Assembly (NCBI RefSeq): GCF_019925205.1
Contig: NC_083568.1
Location: 23,000,393 to 23,064,392, forward strand
Length of the DNA: 64,000 nt
Reading direction: 5' to 3'
Source: Metopolophium dirhodum
Taxonomy: Eukaryota; Arthropoda; Insecta; Hemiptera; Aphididae
Part shown: in pieces, positions 28,755 to 39,702 of the stretch
How the letters are laid out: each line of letters starts with the position of its first letter
How positions within the stretch are numbered: the first letter of the stretch is position 1
Position numbers and translations under genes: made by a program
The notes under the pieces: model-generated
What the model saw: only the letters and a program-made list of their open reading frames with translations
Database searches by the model: none
Told to the model about the DNA's origin: nothing

Positions 28755-28786
28755 GAATTGCCTCCGGGTGTTGTCGGAGGCAATTC
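28755..28786. repeat. Hairpin of two GAATTGCCTCC motifs
   Basis: GAATTGCCTCC (28755-28765) and its exact inverse GGAGGCAATTC (28776-28786) are separated by 10 bases, giving an 11-bp perfect stem. Further copies of the motif lie at 28714-28724 (same orientation), 28813-28820 (partial), and in inverse orientation at 29694-29708 and 29735-29748. Confidence 0.65.
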
Positions 28787-28887
28787 GTGTACACAATGTT
28801 GGTCCTCTCAAAATGCCTCCTATAAGATACCCATATTAATAATCAATATATCTAAATAAAAATAACGTATATAAGAAAACGTATATA

Positions 28888-29530
28888 TACAGGGCATTCG
28901 CCAAGTATGCTCAACCCATTTTTTCTTCAATAATACAGTTATTCACAATCTGATTTTTCAAATTTTCAAATATACTTTAAGACCCAAATTATTTCCAAAT
29001 TCTTGAAATTTTTTCTACTACCTACTGTTTTTCAAGTGAGAAGACCCCTATATTCGACTATAAATTATACATTAGATAATTTTTTTATAATTTTTTACGT
29101 ATCGATATTTAAATGCGTACGAGTAGTTTTTAAGATATTTTACTTTGTGTTATAAGGATAATAGGTCAGTGGTAATAGGTTTATAAGATATGGCGTCTAT
29201 GATTTGAAAATTGTAGTCATTAATGTTAATCCATCAATGTTAATGATTTGTAAAAATGGCCCAAGTATAATTAATACTATAGATCCAATTTTATGTCTAT
29301 TTTATATTTATGTAAAACCATTTTTAAGAACTATTATCCTTAATGCAAACATTTTAATACCTAAGAAACTACTCATTCGAATTTTGAATTAGGAACATCA
29401 AAATGTTCGAAAAAAATTTCCACTAAATAATTTATAGCAAAAAAGGGGGGTTCTTATATGAAAAGATTTGTACCTAACATTTTTGATTTGGGACGGAATT
29501 AAGTTTGGATTGTACAAAATTGTATACGAA
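28888..29530. mobile_element. Tc1/mariner-like MITE with long inverted arms; right end approximate
   Basis: The left end is TA followed by CAGGGCATTCGCC and AAGTATGCTCAACCC, a diverged version of the 48754 element terminus. The interior is roughly palindromic. The segment around 29113-29140 (CGAGTAGTTTTTAAGATATTTTA) recurs inverted around 29350-29390, and the arm continues outward to about 29520. The right terminus is too decayed to place exactly. The element contains open stretches (for example 29204-29392), but these are AT-rich by-products rather than genes. It sits inside the zone of GAATTGCCTCC motifs. Confidence 0.55.
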
Positions 29531-29693
29531 TACAACATATTATGTTCAACTTATTAAATAATCCAACTGTTGCCCGAGTTAAGACTTTAAACAAAATCTC
29601 GAATAAAATAAAACAATAATCTTAGTTTGTAGGTATTTATAAATATTTAATGAGATAATATTATAATACTCTCGATATATTGTTACATTTATT

Positions 29694-29748
29694 GGAAGCA
29701 ATTCGAGTACTAAAGGGTCTATTACCTAATGTGAGAGGCAATTCGAGT
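29694..29748. repeat. Two inverse copies of the ACTCGAATTGCCTCC motif
   Basis: GGAAGCAATTCGAGT (29694-29708) and GAGGCAATTCGAGT (29735-29748) are inverse to ACTCGAATTGCCTCC at 28751-28765. The pair could mark the right end of an older element of about 1 kb whose left end is at 28751, later invaded by the TA-flanked element at 28888. Confidence 0.45.
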
Positions 29749-29985
29749 TAATGTACCTAGTTTGGAAATCAAGAGATAATTCTAGTAACCTTAAAAAAAA
29801 ATTCTCTGGTTGGAATTTTCAGTGTGCCAAATGTACGATGTATTATTGAGTTTATTCTCCGCGTAATCTCGCATAATATGGCATTTTCAGTTCACAATTA
29901 TTTTGAAGTGTGCAAGTGGTATATACGCAACATTAAATAATTCATTAAAACCACTAAATTATAATTATAAGGTATGTAAGTAGTA

Positions 29986-29994
29986 TACAGTACC
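29986..29994 (-). promoter_or_regulatory. Probable 5' splice site of the SLC16 exon
   Basis: On the minus strand the coding sequence runs into GCAG/GTACTGT. CAG/GT is the best donor context in the last 40 bases of the open frame, which closes at a stop shortly afterwards. The break falls where SLC16 proteins usually continue into the loop before helix 2, so an exon end here is expected. Position +4 is C rather than A, so the site is only moderately strong. Confidence 0.55.
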
Positions 29995-30427
29995 TGCAGG
30001 TACCACGGTGCCGGGTCCGAACTTGTTCACCAGCTCCTGGACGAACACGCCAGACGCGAGGTGGAGTCCATGGGTGAGGAGGTGTGCGGCCACGGCCACG
30101 GCGGCCACCACCCAGCCCCAGCCACCCTCAGGGTAGTAGTGCTGCTTTAGGGTGACCAGTTGCCGAATGTCGCCGAGCGCTGACAGGCCGGCCGGTTGCG
30201 ACTTGCTGCAGTGGCCCGGCAACGGCGCGCCGCCACCACCGCCGTGGTAGCCACTTCCTGGGCCGCCGACACCACCTTCCGGACATCCGCCGCCGCCGTC
30301 ACTGAAGCTGCCGCCCACGCCCGAGTCGTTACCCAACAGGTGTGGAAGGCTCCTGGACCGGAAAAGACCAGGTCCTCCGTTGCAGCCGACGCTTCCGACG
30401 ACAACACCGCCGCTCACCACCACTCCG
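29994..30427 (-). CDS. Internal exon of a monocarboxylate transporter-like (SLC16/MCT) gene
   Basis: This exon encodes the start of the transporter core of an SLC16-type major facilitator, a plasma-membrane carrier of monocarboxylates or related solutes. About 100 residues of Gly/Ser/Pro-rich sequence, typical of a cytoplasmic N terminus, lead into YYPEGGWGWVV (PEGGWGW at 30112-30132). EGGWGW fits the family's signature [DE]G[GS]WGW at the start of membrane helix 1. A hydrophobic Ala/Val/Leu helix and GVFVQELVNKFG follow, matching the helix 1 to loop region of the family. There is no in-frame ATG. The frame stays open upstream to about 30513, but 30428-30480 looks like an intron end: a T-rich tract, then CTATTGCAG. 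The best donor is CAG/GTACTG just below 29994. The exon would enter after two bases of a codon and leave after one. The remaining helices are not visible here. Family assignment is firm; substrate and orthologue are not. Confidence 0.85.
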
Positions 30428-30480
30428 CTGCAATAGACACGCGTCCACCGGGCACAGAATATTGTAAAAAAAAGTTCACA
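30428..30480 (-). promoter_or_regulatory. Probable 3' splice site of the SLC16 exon
   Basis: Read on the minus strand, a run of eight T residues is followed by CTATTGCAG directly before the Gly-rich coding segment. The AG lies at 30428-30429. The open frame upstream of this point has no ATG before it closes, which supports an intron boundary rather than a translation start. Read-through coding across this point cannot be fully excluded. Confidence 0.6.
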
Positions 30481-31146
30481 CACACATCTGAACGCGCGAT
30501 GACAGCCGTTCAATCAAAACACGCACCGACACGAGTGACATTTTTCCCTCCTCCTATCCGTGCTTAAAAATAATAATTTACATATAATACAGGTGCTTAT
30601 ACAGGTTATTTATCAATAAGACGGAATCATCCAGATTCCGAAAGTCGAAACCAGGAAGCTGGATAAAATGTTCGCATGTAAAGACCCGATATCGAATAGT
30701 AGAGGGAAAATGTCACCCGACGCACGGCGCACGTCAATCGAACGTCTACTATAAGATTATATTATAACACGTCTATGAGGTTTGTTGTTTTTTTAAAAAA
30801 TGTTATCGTTCACCATACACGTCTATACACCATCGTTGGTTTGAAAACCATCCGCGATCCGCCACTGCCGCACGACAATATAAGCTTAACTCATATTATA
30901 ATATTTCGGTACAATTTATTAAATAAAATAAAACGAATTGCTATCGCCCTACTCTGCTGGAGCCGCGGTAAACAAAGCCGTCCCGCCAATCGCCATGTCC
31001 CGCGTCGTGTCGCCATTCCGATGTAGCCAATCGAAGCGCTTTCGCCAAATCGATTTGGTTCAGTTCTGTGAAACTGTGGTTATTTTGGCAATACGATTGG
31101 TACCACTGTAGAATAAATGGAAAAATTAGGTGTTTTGACGTGATAA

Positions 31147-31232
31147 CCACGGACTAAGATATAATGGACTGGAAATGAGCAGCTTATCACCGCCACAAAT
31201 GTATGTACAAAACGTAAAGTGCGGTGGGTCGC
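31147..31232 (+). repeat. Partial copy of the CCACGGAC-ended element
   Basis: These 86 bases align without gaps to 47219-47304, with 78 identical positions by eye (about 91%). Similarity stops abruptly after GGGTCGC and no right inverted terminus is visible nearby. This is either a truncated copy or a copy of a related element sharing only this end. Confidence 0.7.
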
Positions 31233-33562
31233 AATGAGCACCTATTTCTTATAAATTATCATCCCTAAGTCAGTGATCGAATGGTTTATGTTTTTATGAC
31301 ATGTCCGTCTGCGTGCTCCGGATGTGTTGTTCGTCGCCATAATTATATTATATGGGTCTATCCAAATGAACAGACTCGGCCTTCGAGATCAATGTGTCGG
31401 CCGAAACGACAAGACAAAGTCACGCACAATAATATTATGCGAACGGCGTTTTCTGGCTGTGCTGGTAGATGTGAATATTATTATACTCTTCCGACGAAAT
31501 AAAATTTGTTATTAAAAAGTTATCGACATAATATTATTGAAGCCGATAGACCGTTGACTGAAATCATTAGTCTACGATCACGGCAGCTGCGGTAAAACAC
31601 CGGCGATGGCGCCATAAACGATCGGAGACAATAATATAACAGTGCAGTAAAGGATACGAGGACAGGATTTATGTGTGCGAAACTTGATTGCCACCGACCA
31701 GTGATAAAACTTATATCGGAGTTACCTAAACCTTTAAACGGAGCGGACCTTTCATAAAACGTCTCACTCAATACGTCAATATTATGTATAAATTCGATAT
31801 TTTGGTCAACGAGACACCAACACGTTTTGAGTTTTTCCACTATTCGTCTCACATTACCGTCTCGAAATCGCGTTCCTGTATTATCGACGGTCGTTTTCTT
31901 TGATCCGAGATAACTTACTACAGTCGTCGGGGTTGCATCGAGTTTTATCGACCGGACTAAAAATTTCGAAATCGTGTTGAAATAGACTGCAATGGTATAC
32001 GAGGTGTACGTCAACAAAGGTTGGAAAAATTAATCGTTTCAATAATTCCCCTATAACGATATTATTATTATTATTTATTTATTTACAAAATACAAAAATA
32101 TTACATAGATATAGAGTCCGAACCGAACTGTACATTTTGGATTTTCTATTAGTACAGAAACTTTTGAAGAGCACCGTAGAAACAACTCGTTCGGATTTGT
32201 TGTTCAATATTTTACGTCAAATCATTACTTAGACGCGATCATTATATCACATAAAAAACACTGTAAGAATTATATTGGAATTTCGTTTACCTTATAAATA
32301 TCCTAAAACCTAATTAATATTATAATTTTGGACGTATAAAAACAATTTTATATAGGTATGCCGCGATTAAGTGAACGTGAAGTTAATAAATTCTTCTATT
32401 CAATCCTCCTACGCTTTTAATTTTATTAAAAGACATTTAATGTTTTTTTGTTTTGCTATTATGTTTAAGTATACTTATACTAAATTTATAATATAAATGT
32501 CTTAGTTAGTAGGTATAGAATCCCCGGACCCGGAAATGCTGAAACCGTGGTTATTATACAAAAACAAAACACTATCTAGAACTAAAATGTGTTTTTTTAT
32601 AATTTTACATAATAATAATATATACTTTGTAGTTGAGTTTAATTCGTCATGGGTAGTTTGCAACCATAAAATACAGAAAATGAATTTCAAAACTACATAT
32701 TCCTGGATTTACATGTATTACTTGTGTTATATTATATTATTATAACCTACTAAGGTAACAGTATAACACAAACATTACATCGACAATGGCAATTTATCAT
32801 TATTCATTAATAATCTCAGATTTTCAAGTTCTAAGTTTATCTACGAATTTCCCATGCCAATTAAATTATAAAACAACTACCTATTAAACGACAAAAAATA
32901 ATGAATTAGAAATAATCTCGTATGATGCTAATATAAAACTTCCTAAAGTGATACTAACTTGATTTGCTATACAACCCTTCTAAAAACAGTTGAGCTTTTC
33001 AAAAATAAGTTGTATACCTAATAGTTTATTAGTTAAAAATATTTAATTGAAATCGTGGACATTTTTGTCAATATATAGATTACAGTAGTGACAATATATT
33101 CAATCAAATAATATGCCTATTAAATATAGTTCAAATTTATTGATCACTGCAAAAAATAATATATAATTAGTAATTATTAACACTATAGTATAACAAAAAT
33201 AATTCAACTTGTATGTTGATCATTAAGAAACAATGTGATATCAAAATACGAAGTAGACCAAAAATCAAAGGATTCTAATCTTAAAAAAAAAAATACACCC
33301 AAGCGTGACAAATTATAATTTAATTTTTTGTTTACCGTCTATACCAAAGGTAAGTTAGTATGTATAACAATTTCTATAATGTCTTGTATTTCATTTATGA
33401 AAGTGCAGTTTCTTTACTTTACACGCCCTAGTGAACACATATAGATTATTCGAAAAATTCAAAGACCCTTTGGCGACGACACGACGCAAATAATATATAC
33501 ACTAAACGTGGTAAACCCATTTTTTTCAACCAATTTCTTTCCTTTTCACCCTGATCTCGATG

Positions 33563-33581
33563 TATATATATATATATATAT
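33563..33581. repeat. (TA)n microsatellite
   Basis: A pure TA run of about nine units is followed by a T-rich tract. Confidence 0.85.
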
Positions 33582-33997
33582 TTATTTTTTTTTTAATATC
33601 ATTGTCAATCACGAATCTCATTTTACCGTCAAAAGTATCGCGGGGTATTGTTATTATTGTATTATTTTCCATTTTGACGTACGTGTCGAGGTTGAAAATT
33701 ACATATTGTATTTACAGTTGCAGTTGAATACAATACGCACGATAAATGTCGCGTCCCGGACTCGCAGCTTGTACAACTTTAATATACGAAACAGCATCAG
33801 CAAAATGGAGAAACACAATAATAATAATAATAATATTCAGTTCAAATTTTAACCATCGACGAGGACTCTGACGCGATCGTCGAAATCGAAACTTATAGAT
33901 CATACACCTTCGGCCAAACACCGTTTTGTCTAACGCGTAGCCGGGAGCGTTGCGATACGAGTGAGTTTGTATAGAATATATTATTTTATATTTCTCC

Positions 33998-34017
33998 CTC
34001 TCTCTCTCTCTCTCTCT
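33998..34017. repeat. (CT)n microsatellite
   Basis: Ten CT units are followed by TAG and a second short TCTCTC run. On the minus strand this is a GA repeat, which can act as a GAGA-factor type site in insect promoters, though no gene start was identified next to it. Confidence 0.85.
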
Positions 34018-35630
34018 TAGTCTCTCTTATGATTTATAGAATTAATACTCGAAGAACAAGCTTATGAGACGGATTTCGCTATACCTCTAATGATTTAGTG
34101 GCCGAAATCGGACTTCGATAATATTATAATATAATAACATGCGACTACCGCATCGGTGACGTACGCATTGAAAACGTCTGTTCGAAACACGATGTTCTAA
34201 AAATCTAAACTAAGCTATCTACTGCGGAGTTTGTAAATAATCAGACCTGGATGTGCATATAATAATTTTTAAGTCGATCTCGCAACTGGGGGATACAGGA
34301 TTTCTGTAACGATGATTTATCGATTGGACACCGCCGCGAGAAGGCCAAACTCTCCGGGTTGGACAACTAATCAAATTATGTTTTCTTTTTCTTGATGCGA
34401 TCGTGAATTCGCATGCATTTTTAATTATTTTCGTGCGATTTATGCGCTGCGTTACACATTATAATATTACTATCATCGTTGCAAACCACCACACGCATGA
34501 AGACAACACGATATATTAATATTATACGATATTACAATGTAATATAAATAATCGGGGCGGACTTATCGAATAAGCGATTATAATTCGATACGGTCATAAA
34601 TAGGAAGGGAATTATTTCAATTTTTTTATTTTCAAACTTATCATTGTTCATCTGTATTAAGTATAATAATGTTATTCATAAAATACAATATACATAAATC
34701 ATTAACACGAGAAGTTACAAATCATTTACGTACCGACCTATATTTTATTTGGTGTTGCATTTATTGCTGGTCAACTTAGCTATTTCGTCACCGATCTCTA
34801 TTATATAAACTATATTATTATAATATACAGTATATTATATTTTACATAATATTATGCTAGATTTAAAATGTGTTTGCTTCAGTGAGTTAAATTAAATTAT
34901 TAAACGGCTGAATGATTAAAAGAGGCCGACAAGAACACAAGATACATTATTAAATAATCCTGTATCCTTGTAAATTGAATATTTAAAAAAATTGAAAAAT
35001 AAAGTTTAATTCAGATCTATGTGTTATGCATGTAGGTTATGTAAGGATTAACCTAAAAATAAAAATAAATTTTATTTTATGTATAATCAATCGTATACCT
35101 ATACAGTTTAATAATAAGATGATTGTTGATTAGATAAAATATTAAATTTTTAATTGAGAAAGCCCCACACAAAATAATAATCTTAAAAATGCTCCACGAA
35201 TTAATAATCCAATATTATTTTATTAGGTGTATTATGTTACTGAATATTACAATAAAAAAGACTAGGTAGTTAAAAAATAACTTTATATTCAGTTTTAAAA
35301 TGTAAAACATTTATATAAAATTAGTAAAATACCTATGTGCTTTTCACTTTCGTTCCTTGTGTACTTAAGACATGACATTGTATATAACACATGACTTGTT
35401 TTTGTACACATAGTGTTTATTCTTAGTGTTAGAAAGCTACTATATTTTTTTTCAAAAATCTGAATTAAATCTAACAAACATATTTTTTTGTCAATGAGTC
35501 ATGATGGTTATACGTATTTCTCAGATCCAATTATTGTATTTTGTACATAATGAAATTGACTAAATACCTTATATATATATCATACAAGCTGCATGTAATG
35601 CATTGTAGTGTGAAAAGTCAGTGTATCTAT

Positions 35631-35697
35631 ATACATACATAAATACATACATACATACATACATACATACATAAATACATACATACATACATACATA
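35631..35697. repeat. (ACAT)n microsatellite
   Basis: About 16 ACAT units are interrupted twice by AAAT. This is a typical length-variable tetranucleotide repeat. Confidence 0.9.
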
Positions 35698-38219
35698 TAT
35701 AGGTGGATTATACACACATTTATATGTATAGAAAGCGACTTAGGGCACCGTTACTCAATGATCCATCTGAAGCATAGATCACGTATGAAACCCGTTATAT
35801 GCGTCTATTCGATCTTATCCATATTTTATGACCACCACATATATTGACCTTGTTTTTATTAATGAATGTCGTCGGACGGACACTGTGATATTGCAATTTT
35901 TCAACACTCACGCATATATATAATATATATAAATATACACCGTTCGATTTCATTTGGACAACGATATTTAAACGTATAGCAAGGCTGATGTTTGTTATTA
36001 GTTATTACTTATCAGTGTTTTTATTATACCGATTAAATGTACTATAATATTCTGTTATCTAGTAAAATAGATTTTCACTTTTACACGAAGCCTTTATGCC
36101 AACGTCGTGACTATTATATTTTAAAATGAAAAACTCAGTTTTGTTCTCGCGAACAGTATATTATTATATTAATATTATTTTAATGAAGTATTCTTTTCTA
36201 TTTCTTTTGAAGATGGAGAAAGTAATTTGAAAATGTTAATATGTTTTTGAAAAATTTTAACCACCCACACACAAATATTATAAAGCTTTTTTTTTTTAGT
36301 TTTTACTTAGAAGCATTAAAAAAGATTTGTGTTTACAGTTGAAACTAAAAAAAAAAAAATAAAACAATTCAAAGAAGTGTTTAAATTGCATTCACAAACA
36401 ATACCTGTATATATTTTTTTTAAAACAAAACTTATTTAAATTTACATTGTTTGATATGGGTTTATTTCTGTATTTCAGTATTAAGAAAAATTTAAAAACG
36501 GTCTTCTAATAAAATTCTAGTAAAATCATCATGCTAATAATTGTATTGTTACAATACAGTTAAGTTTTTAGATAATTGTTAAAATTATATCAATAAAATA
36601 TTAAAATGTTACTAATATACGCTATATGCTGTTGTATATACGTATTTATACTTATCTATAGAATCGTTAGACCCTGTACATTAAAAAAGGGTTTTTTCTG
36701 CCACGGTAAATTCAATTCCATCGGTAAAGCAGATATTCGATTTCAATTTCAATTTATCTCCAGGTTAAGTTCCACTGCACATAATATGGTTTTTAATTAA
36801 ATAATACACTATATTAAAACTAATGTGGTAGTATATTATTCGAAACTGTTGTATGCAGTATTAGTAGGTTGATGGGTACTTCAGCGGATAGTACCTATTA
36901 ATTTATTTATTTTTAACCTTAGAGAGACGATTTCCGTGAAAAATTTCATCAGTAATTCAATGAGTACCAACAATTTTTTTTTACTGTTTATATCATACTA
37001 TTTTTATAATCCTTCAATCGTATCATTAAGACTTACTGAAATTTGGTATGTATCATATAGTATAAAAGACGATTTCGGTCATTATACGATTTCGCTTCTG
37101 AACAGAGCATATACATTTTTCGAGGAGATAGACAATCTCCACAGACAGTTCGCGGTACACACATTTCGTTTGATGATATAATTTTCAGTAGGCTATACAA
37201 TAATAGTATGTTCAGTAGAGAAAGAATATGACGACGAGTGAATATTTCAGTGCGTGGCACAAAGCAAACGATTTACAAACGAACGGTGAGAACGATTCAT
37301 GGGTACCTGGTGAAGACACGAAAACGCGTATGGGATAATTCGGGATGGCACCGGACAGCAGAAAACGTTAAATACATTCGTAAAGAAACTAAAAAACCAC
37401 TAATAATATCAAATTATCGGAAATAATTAGGACGTTTGAGCGTGATTAGATCAAATCGTAATAGTCATGTAAGCGCGATATCAATGACAAATTTGAGCGC
37501 ACTAAGGTATATTATGACAGGTAGTTAACATTCAGGTTGATTAGCTATATGGGCCAAAATATGTGTAAGATTTTAAGATTTAATGATCTAATTAGTTTAT
37601 ATTTTAATATAAATTATAATTTAATATTCAATGCGCTTATCGTATTATATTATTTTATATTGTACATGTGTATCATTCGCTTATAGTATGTACCTATATA
37701 CGTTTAGTTTAAACATTTCTACTATCGTAATAACTTATTTTATTTGTAAGTAGGTACCTACTAATTACATTCGTAATGAAAGTGAAAAAAGTAATTTTAG
37801 TAACAGCAAAATGTGTTCAATTGATTACAGATACGAGTTTCGATTAAATAGAACTCTTAAATAAATTAAATAAATAATACCTTTTATTAATATTTTTCTA
37901 GAAAAATTTAAAAAATATATTTCAATTATTATTTACACACAGAAATGTTGACTGTTATTATTTTTATTTTTTTATTATTTGTATAGTATTGATTTTCATA
38001 GATCGATGTATCGTAAATCGTAACCACCACGTATCTCTGTCCGGTACCACTCCGCGAGACGTATATAATATTATTATGTCTTATAATAGTCGTACCTATA
38101 CCTTATAGACGTGTTACAAAAATATCGTAGTGTCAACAATAACGATAATAATAATTGATTCGTTATAATATACGTAATGATTAGAATCATTAATAACAAT
38201 AATAATAATATTATCGTCA

Positions 38220-38985
38220 TTGTTGTGTATCGCGCGCGTCGCGTGTTTCCGGTTCAACCGACCTGCTGGAGTCATCGTCGCCGCCGATGGCCATCATTCC
38301 GCCGCGTTCGATGATACCGATGACGATGATGACGACGCGAACCGGGCATATCACATGGGCGCGATCGGCCTCGGCCGGAACCGGAAGCGCGACGGGCTCG
38401 GAGACACGGACGTCGAATAGGGGCGGGCAGAGGGTCGCGAGAGGCCGCGAATGATATTATGGACACCGCCGACGAGACGGATGTGGACCGCGCGGATGCT
38501 TGGACGGCAATGCGTACGCGCGCCAACGATGCCGACAGACGACTGTCCGGTGCGCGGCGGAGCTTGTTGCTGCTTGTTGTAGTTGTACGCGCCACACGGT
38601 TTCGTATACACGCCGCGCGCCACAATGTCGCTCGACCGCCGGAGCACGTGTGCCGCCGCCGCCGCCGAAGCGTTCACGATCGCCGACGAAGCGGTTACCG
38701 AACTTGTGAACATATTATTATTATTATTATTATACCGAACCCGAGGTGCCGTAATGTTATTATTATAATACCGTCTTCCGCTCATTTTTTTTCTCCTCGC
38801 TCTCTCTCGCGCGAAGTCTTCCCCGACAATCGAATCACGGTACGACCGCGGTCGGTGTTCGCAATATTAGTACACGCGCCGCACCCCGAGATCCTCAGCG
38901 TGTGTACCCACACGCGTCTTGTGCGTCGTCCTATTCCTCCTGCTATCGTAAAAACCGTGTCCTTATCATTATCGTCGTTATTGTA
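38220..38985. promoter_or_regulatory. GC/CpG-rich island, possible promoter or 5' exon
   Basis: About 770 bases rich in CG dinucleotides (TCGTCGCCGCCGATGG, CCGCCGCCGCCGCCG) interrupt AT-rich DNA. Long open frames appear on both strands: plus 38459-38986, starting MDTADETDVD, and minus 38351-38785, starting MSGRRYYNNN with N, A and Q runs. High GC removes stop codons, so neither is reliable. The minus frame's NYNKQQQAPP uses mixed codons, but I saw no strong donor in it. It lies 8 kb upstream of the SLC16 exon on the minus strand, which makes a 5' exon or promoter of that gene possible. Confidence 0.35.
38713..38733. repeat. (ATT)n microsatellite inside the GC-rich island
   Basis: Seven ATT units. 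The Ile run (plus strand) and Asn run (minus strand) of the overlapping frames come from this repeat. Confidence 0.85.
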
Positions 38986-39046
38986 GGTACTACCATTGAG
39001 TATGTGTTATACAATATATTACAGTATTATACTCAATGGTATTACC
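38986..39046. repeat. 61-bp hairpin with an 18-bp stem
   Basis: GGTACTACCATTGAGTAT (38986-39003) pairs with ATACTCAATGGTATTACC (39029-39046) at 17 of 18 positions, leaving a 25-base AT-rich loop. It sits at the right edge of the GC-rich island at 38.2-39.0 kb. It could be a small palindromic element or a structured RNA. The stem is shorter than a typical insect pre-miRNA and I recognise no miRNA in it. Confidence 0.55.
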
Positions 39047-39546
39047 TTTATATATAGACATACCCGCGCATTACGCTATACTGTTGTGCGATATATCATA
39101 TATATATATATATTGCAGTTGGTACACCTTTAACTACCCAAGTACATACAGATTATTATTATTTCAGTTTCGTGGCCGGTTTTTTTTTTCCATCGTTCGT
39201 GGTAATGGTTTTTTATTTCGTCGAAATCATATTATTATTATTATTTCCTTCGAAGACGTCGTCATCGTTTTTGCGTTTCTCTGAAAACACGTCGGAGACG
39301 CGTCCAACATAATTATAATAATATGCTATGATATTATGTGTAACGTGTAAATACAATTAGCGATGTAATCTTGAACAGAACTAATCAGCGCCAAAGATTC
39401 GGATGACATATAATAATTATTGTACCTCCGTGGTCCATTGCTATAGATGTTCATAATATTATGTTTTTATATAATTATTCGTAAACTATAGGTAGGTTAC
39501 TTAACAAAGGTTGAGATTAAGAATTATTGTTGGTAAGTTAATCATA

Positions 39547-39702
39547 GGCGCAAATCGACTAAATTTTTTGGAGGGACTCAAGCCCCTCCCCATAGGCCAT
39601 AGAATATAAAAATTAGTGTTACTAGATTTTGAACTGGGGGGACTTTACCGACATTTGGGGGGACTAAGTCCCCCCCAAGCCCCCCCCCCCCCTATTTGCG
39701 CC
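39547..39702. mobile_element. Short MITE-like element with GGCGCAAAT ends and G/C runs
   Basis: The left end GGCGCAAAT (39547-39555) and right end ATTTGCGCC (39694-39702) are perfect 9-bp inverted repeats enclosing 138 bp. Inside, CAAGCCCCTCCCC and two GGGGGGACT blocks face C-rich runs, including a run of about 14 C residues near 39678-39692, so the whole unit can fold on itself. The G/C runs stand out from the AT-rich surroundings. There is no coding sequence and no clear target-site duplication. The superfamily is not assigned. Confidence 0.5.

Larger units (their letters stand above)
30481..38219. other. Probable intron or upstream noncoding DNA of the SLC16 gene
   Basis: This lies upstream of the SLC16 exon in its transcription direction. 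A GC-richer stretch at 30.7-32.0 kb includes a 165-codon minus frame (31520-32017) that starts at a non-ATG codon and matches no family. The partial CCACGGAC element and several microsatellites lie here. GC-richer patches at 33.4-34.5 kb and 37.05-37.5 kb show no recognisable exon. Confidence 0.45.

Noticed and set aside
30429..30513. Extension of the SLC16 coding region upstream to the start of the open frame
   Set aside because: The first codon of that frame is TTG, not ATG, and the segment ends in a T-rich tract plus TTGCAG, so it is better explained as intron.
30196..30567. Plus-strand frame opposite the SLC16 exon
   Set aside because: It is the complement of a GC-rich coding exon. Its Ala/Arg/Thr-rich translation has no family resemblance, while the minus strand has the SLC16 signature.
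31520..32017. 165-codon minus-strand open frame
   Set aside because: It starts at a non-ATG codon, has no recognised domain, and lies in GC-moderate DNA where such length can arise by chance.
32063..32110. LINE 3' end suggested by a minus-strand AAATAAATAAATAATAATAA tail
   Set aside because: Only a simple-sequence tail is visible. No ORF2 remnant could be read upstream, so it may be just a microsatellite.
38459..38986. 175-codon plus-strand frame with a seven-Ile run
   Set aside because: The Ile run comes from an ATT microsatellite, and both strands are open because of high GC content. There is no domain.
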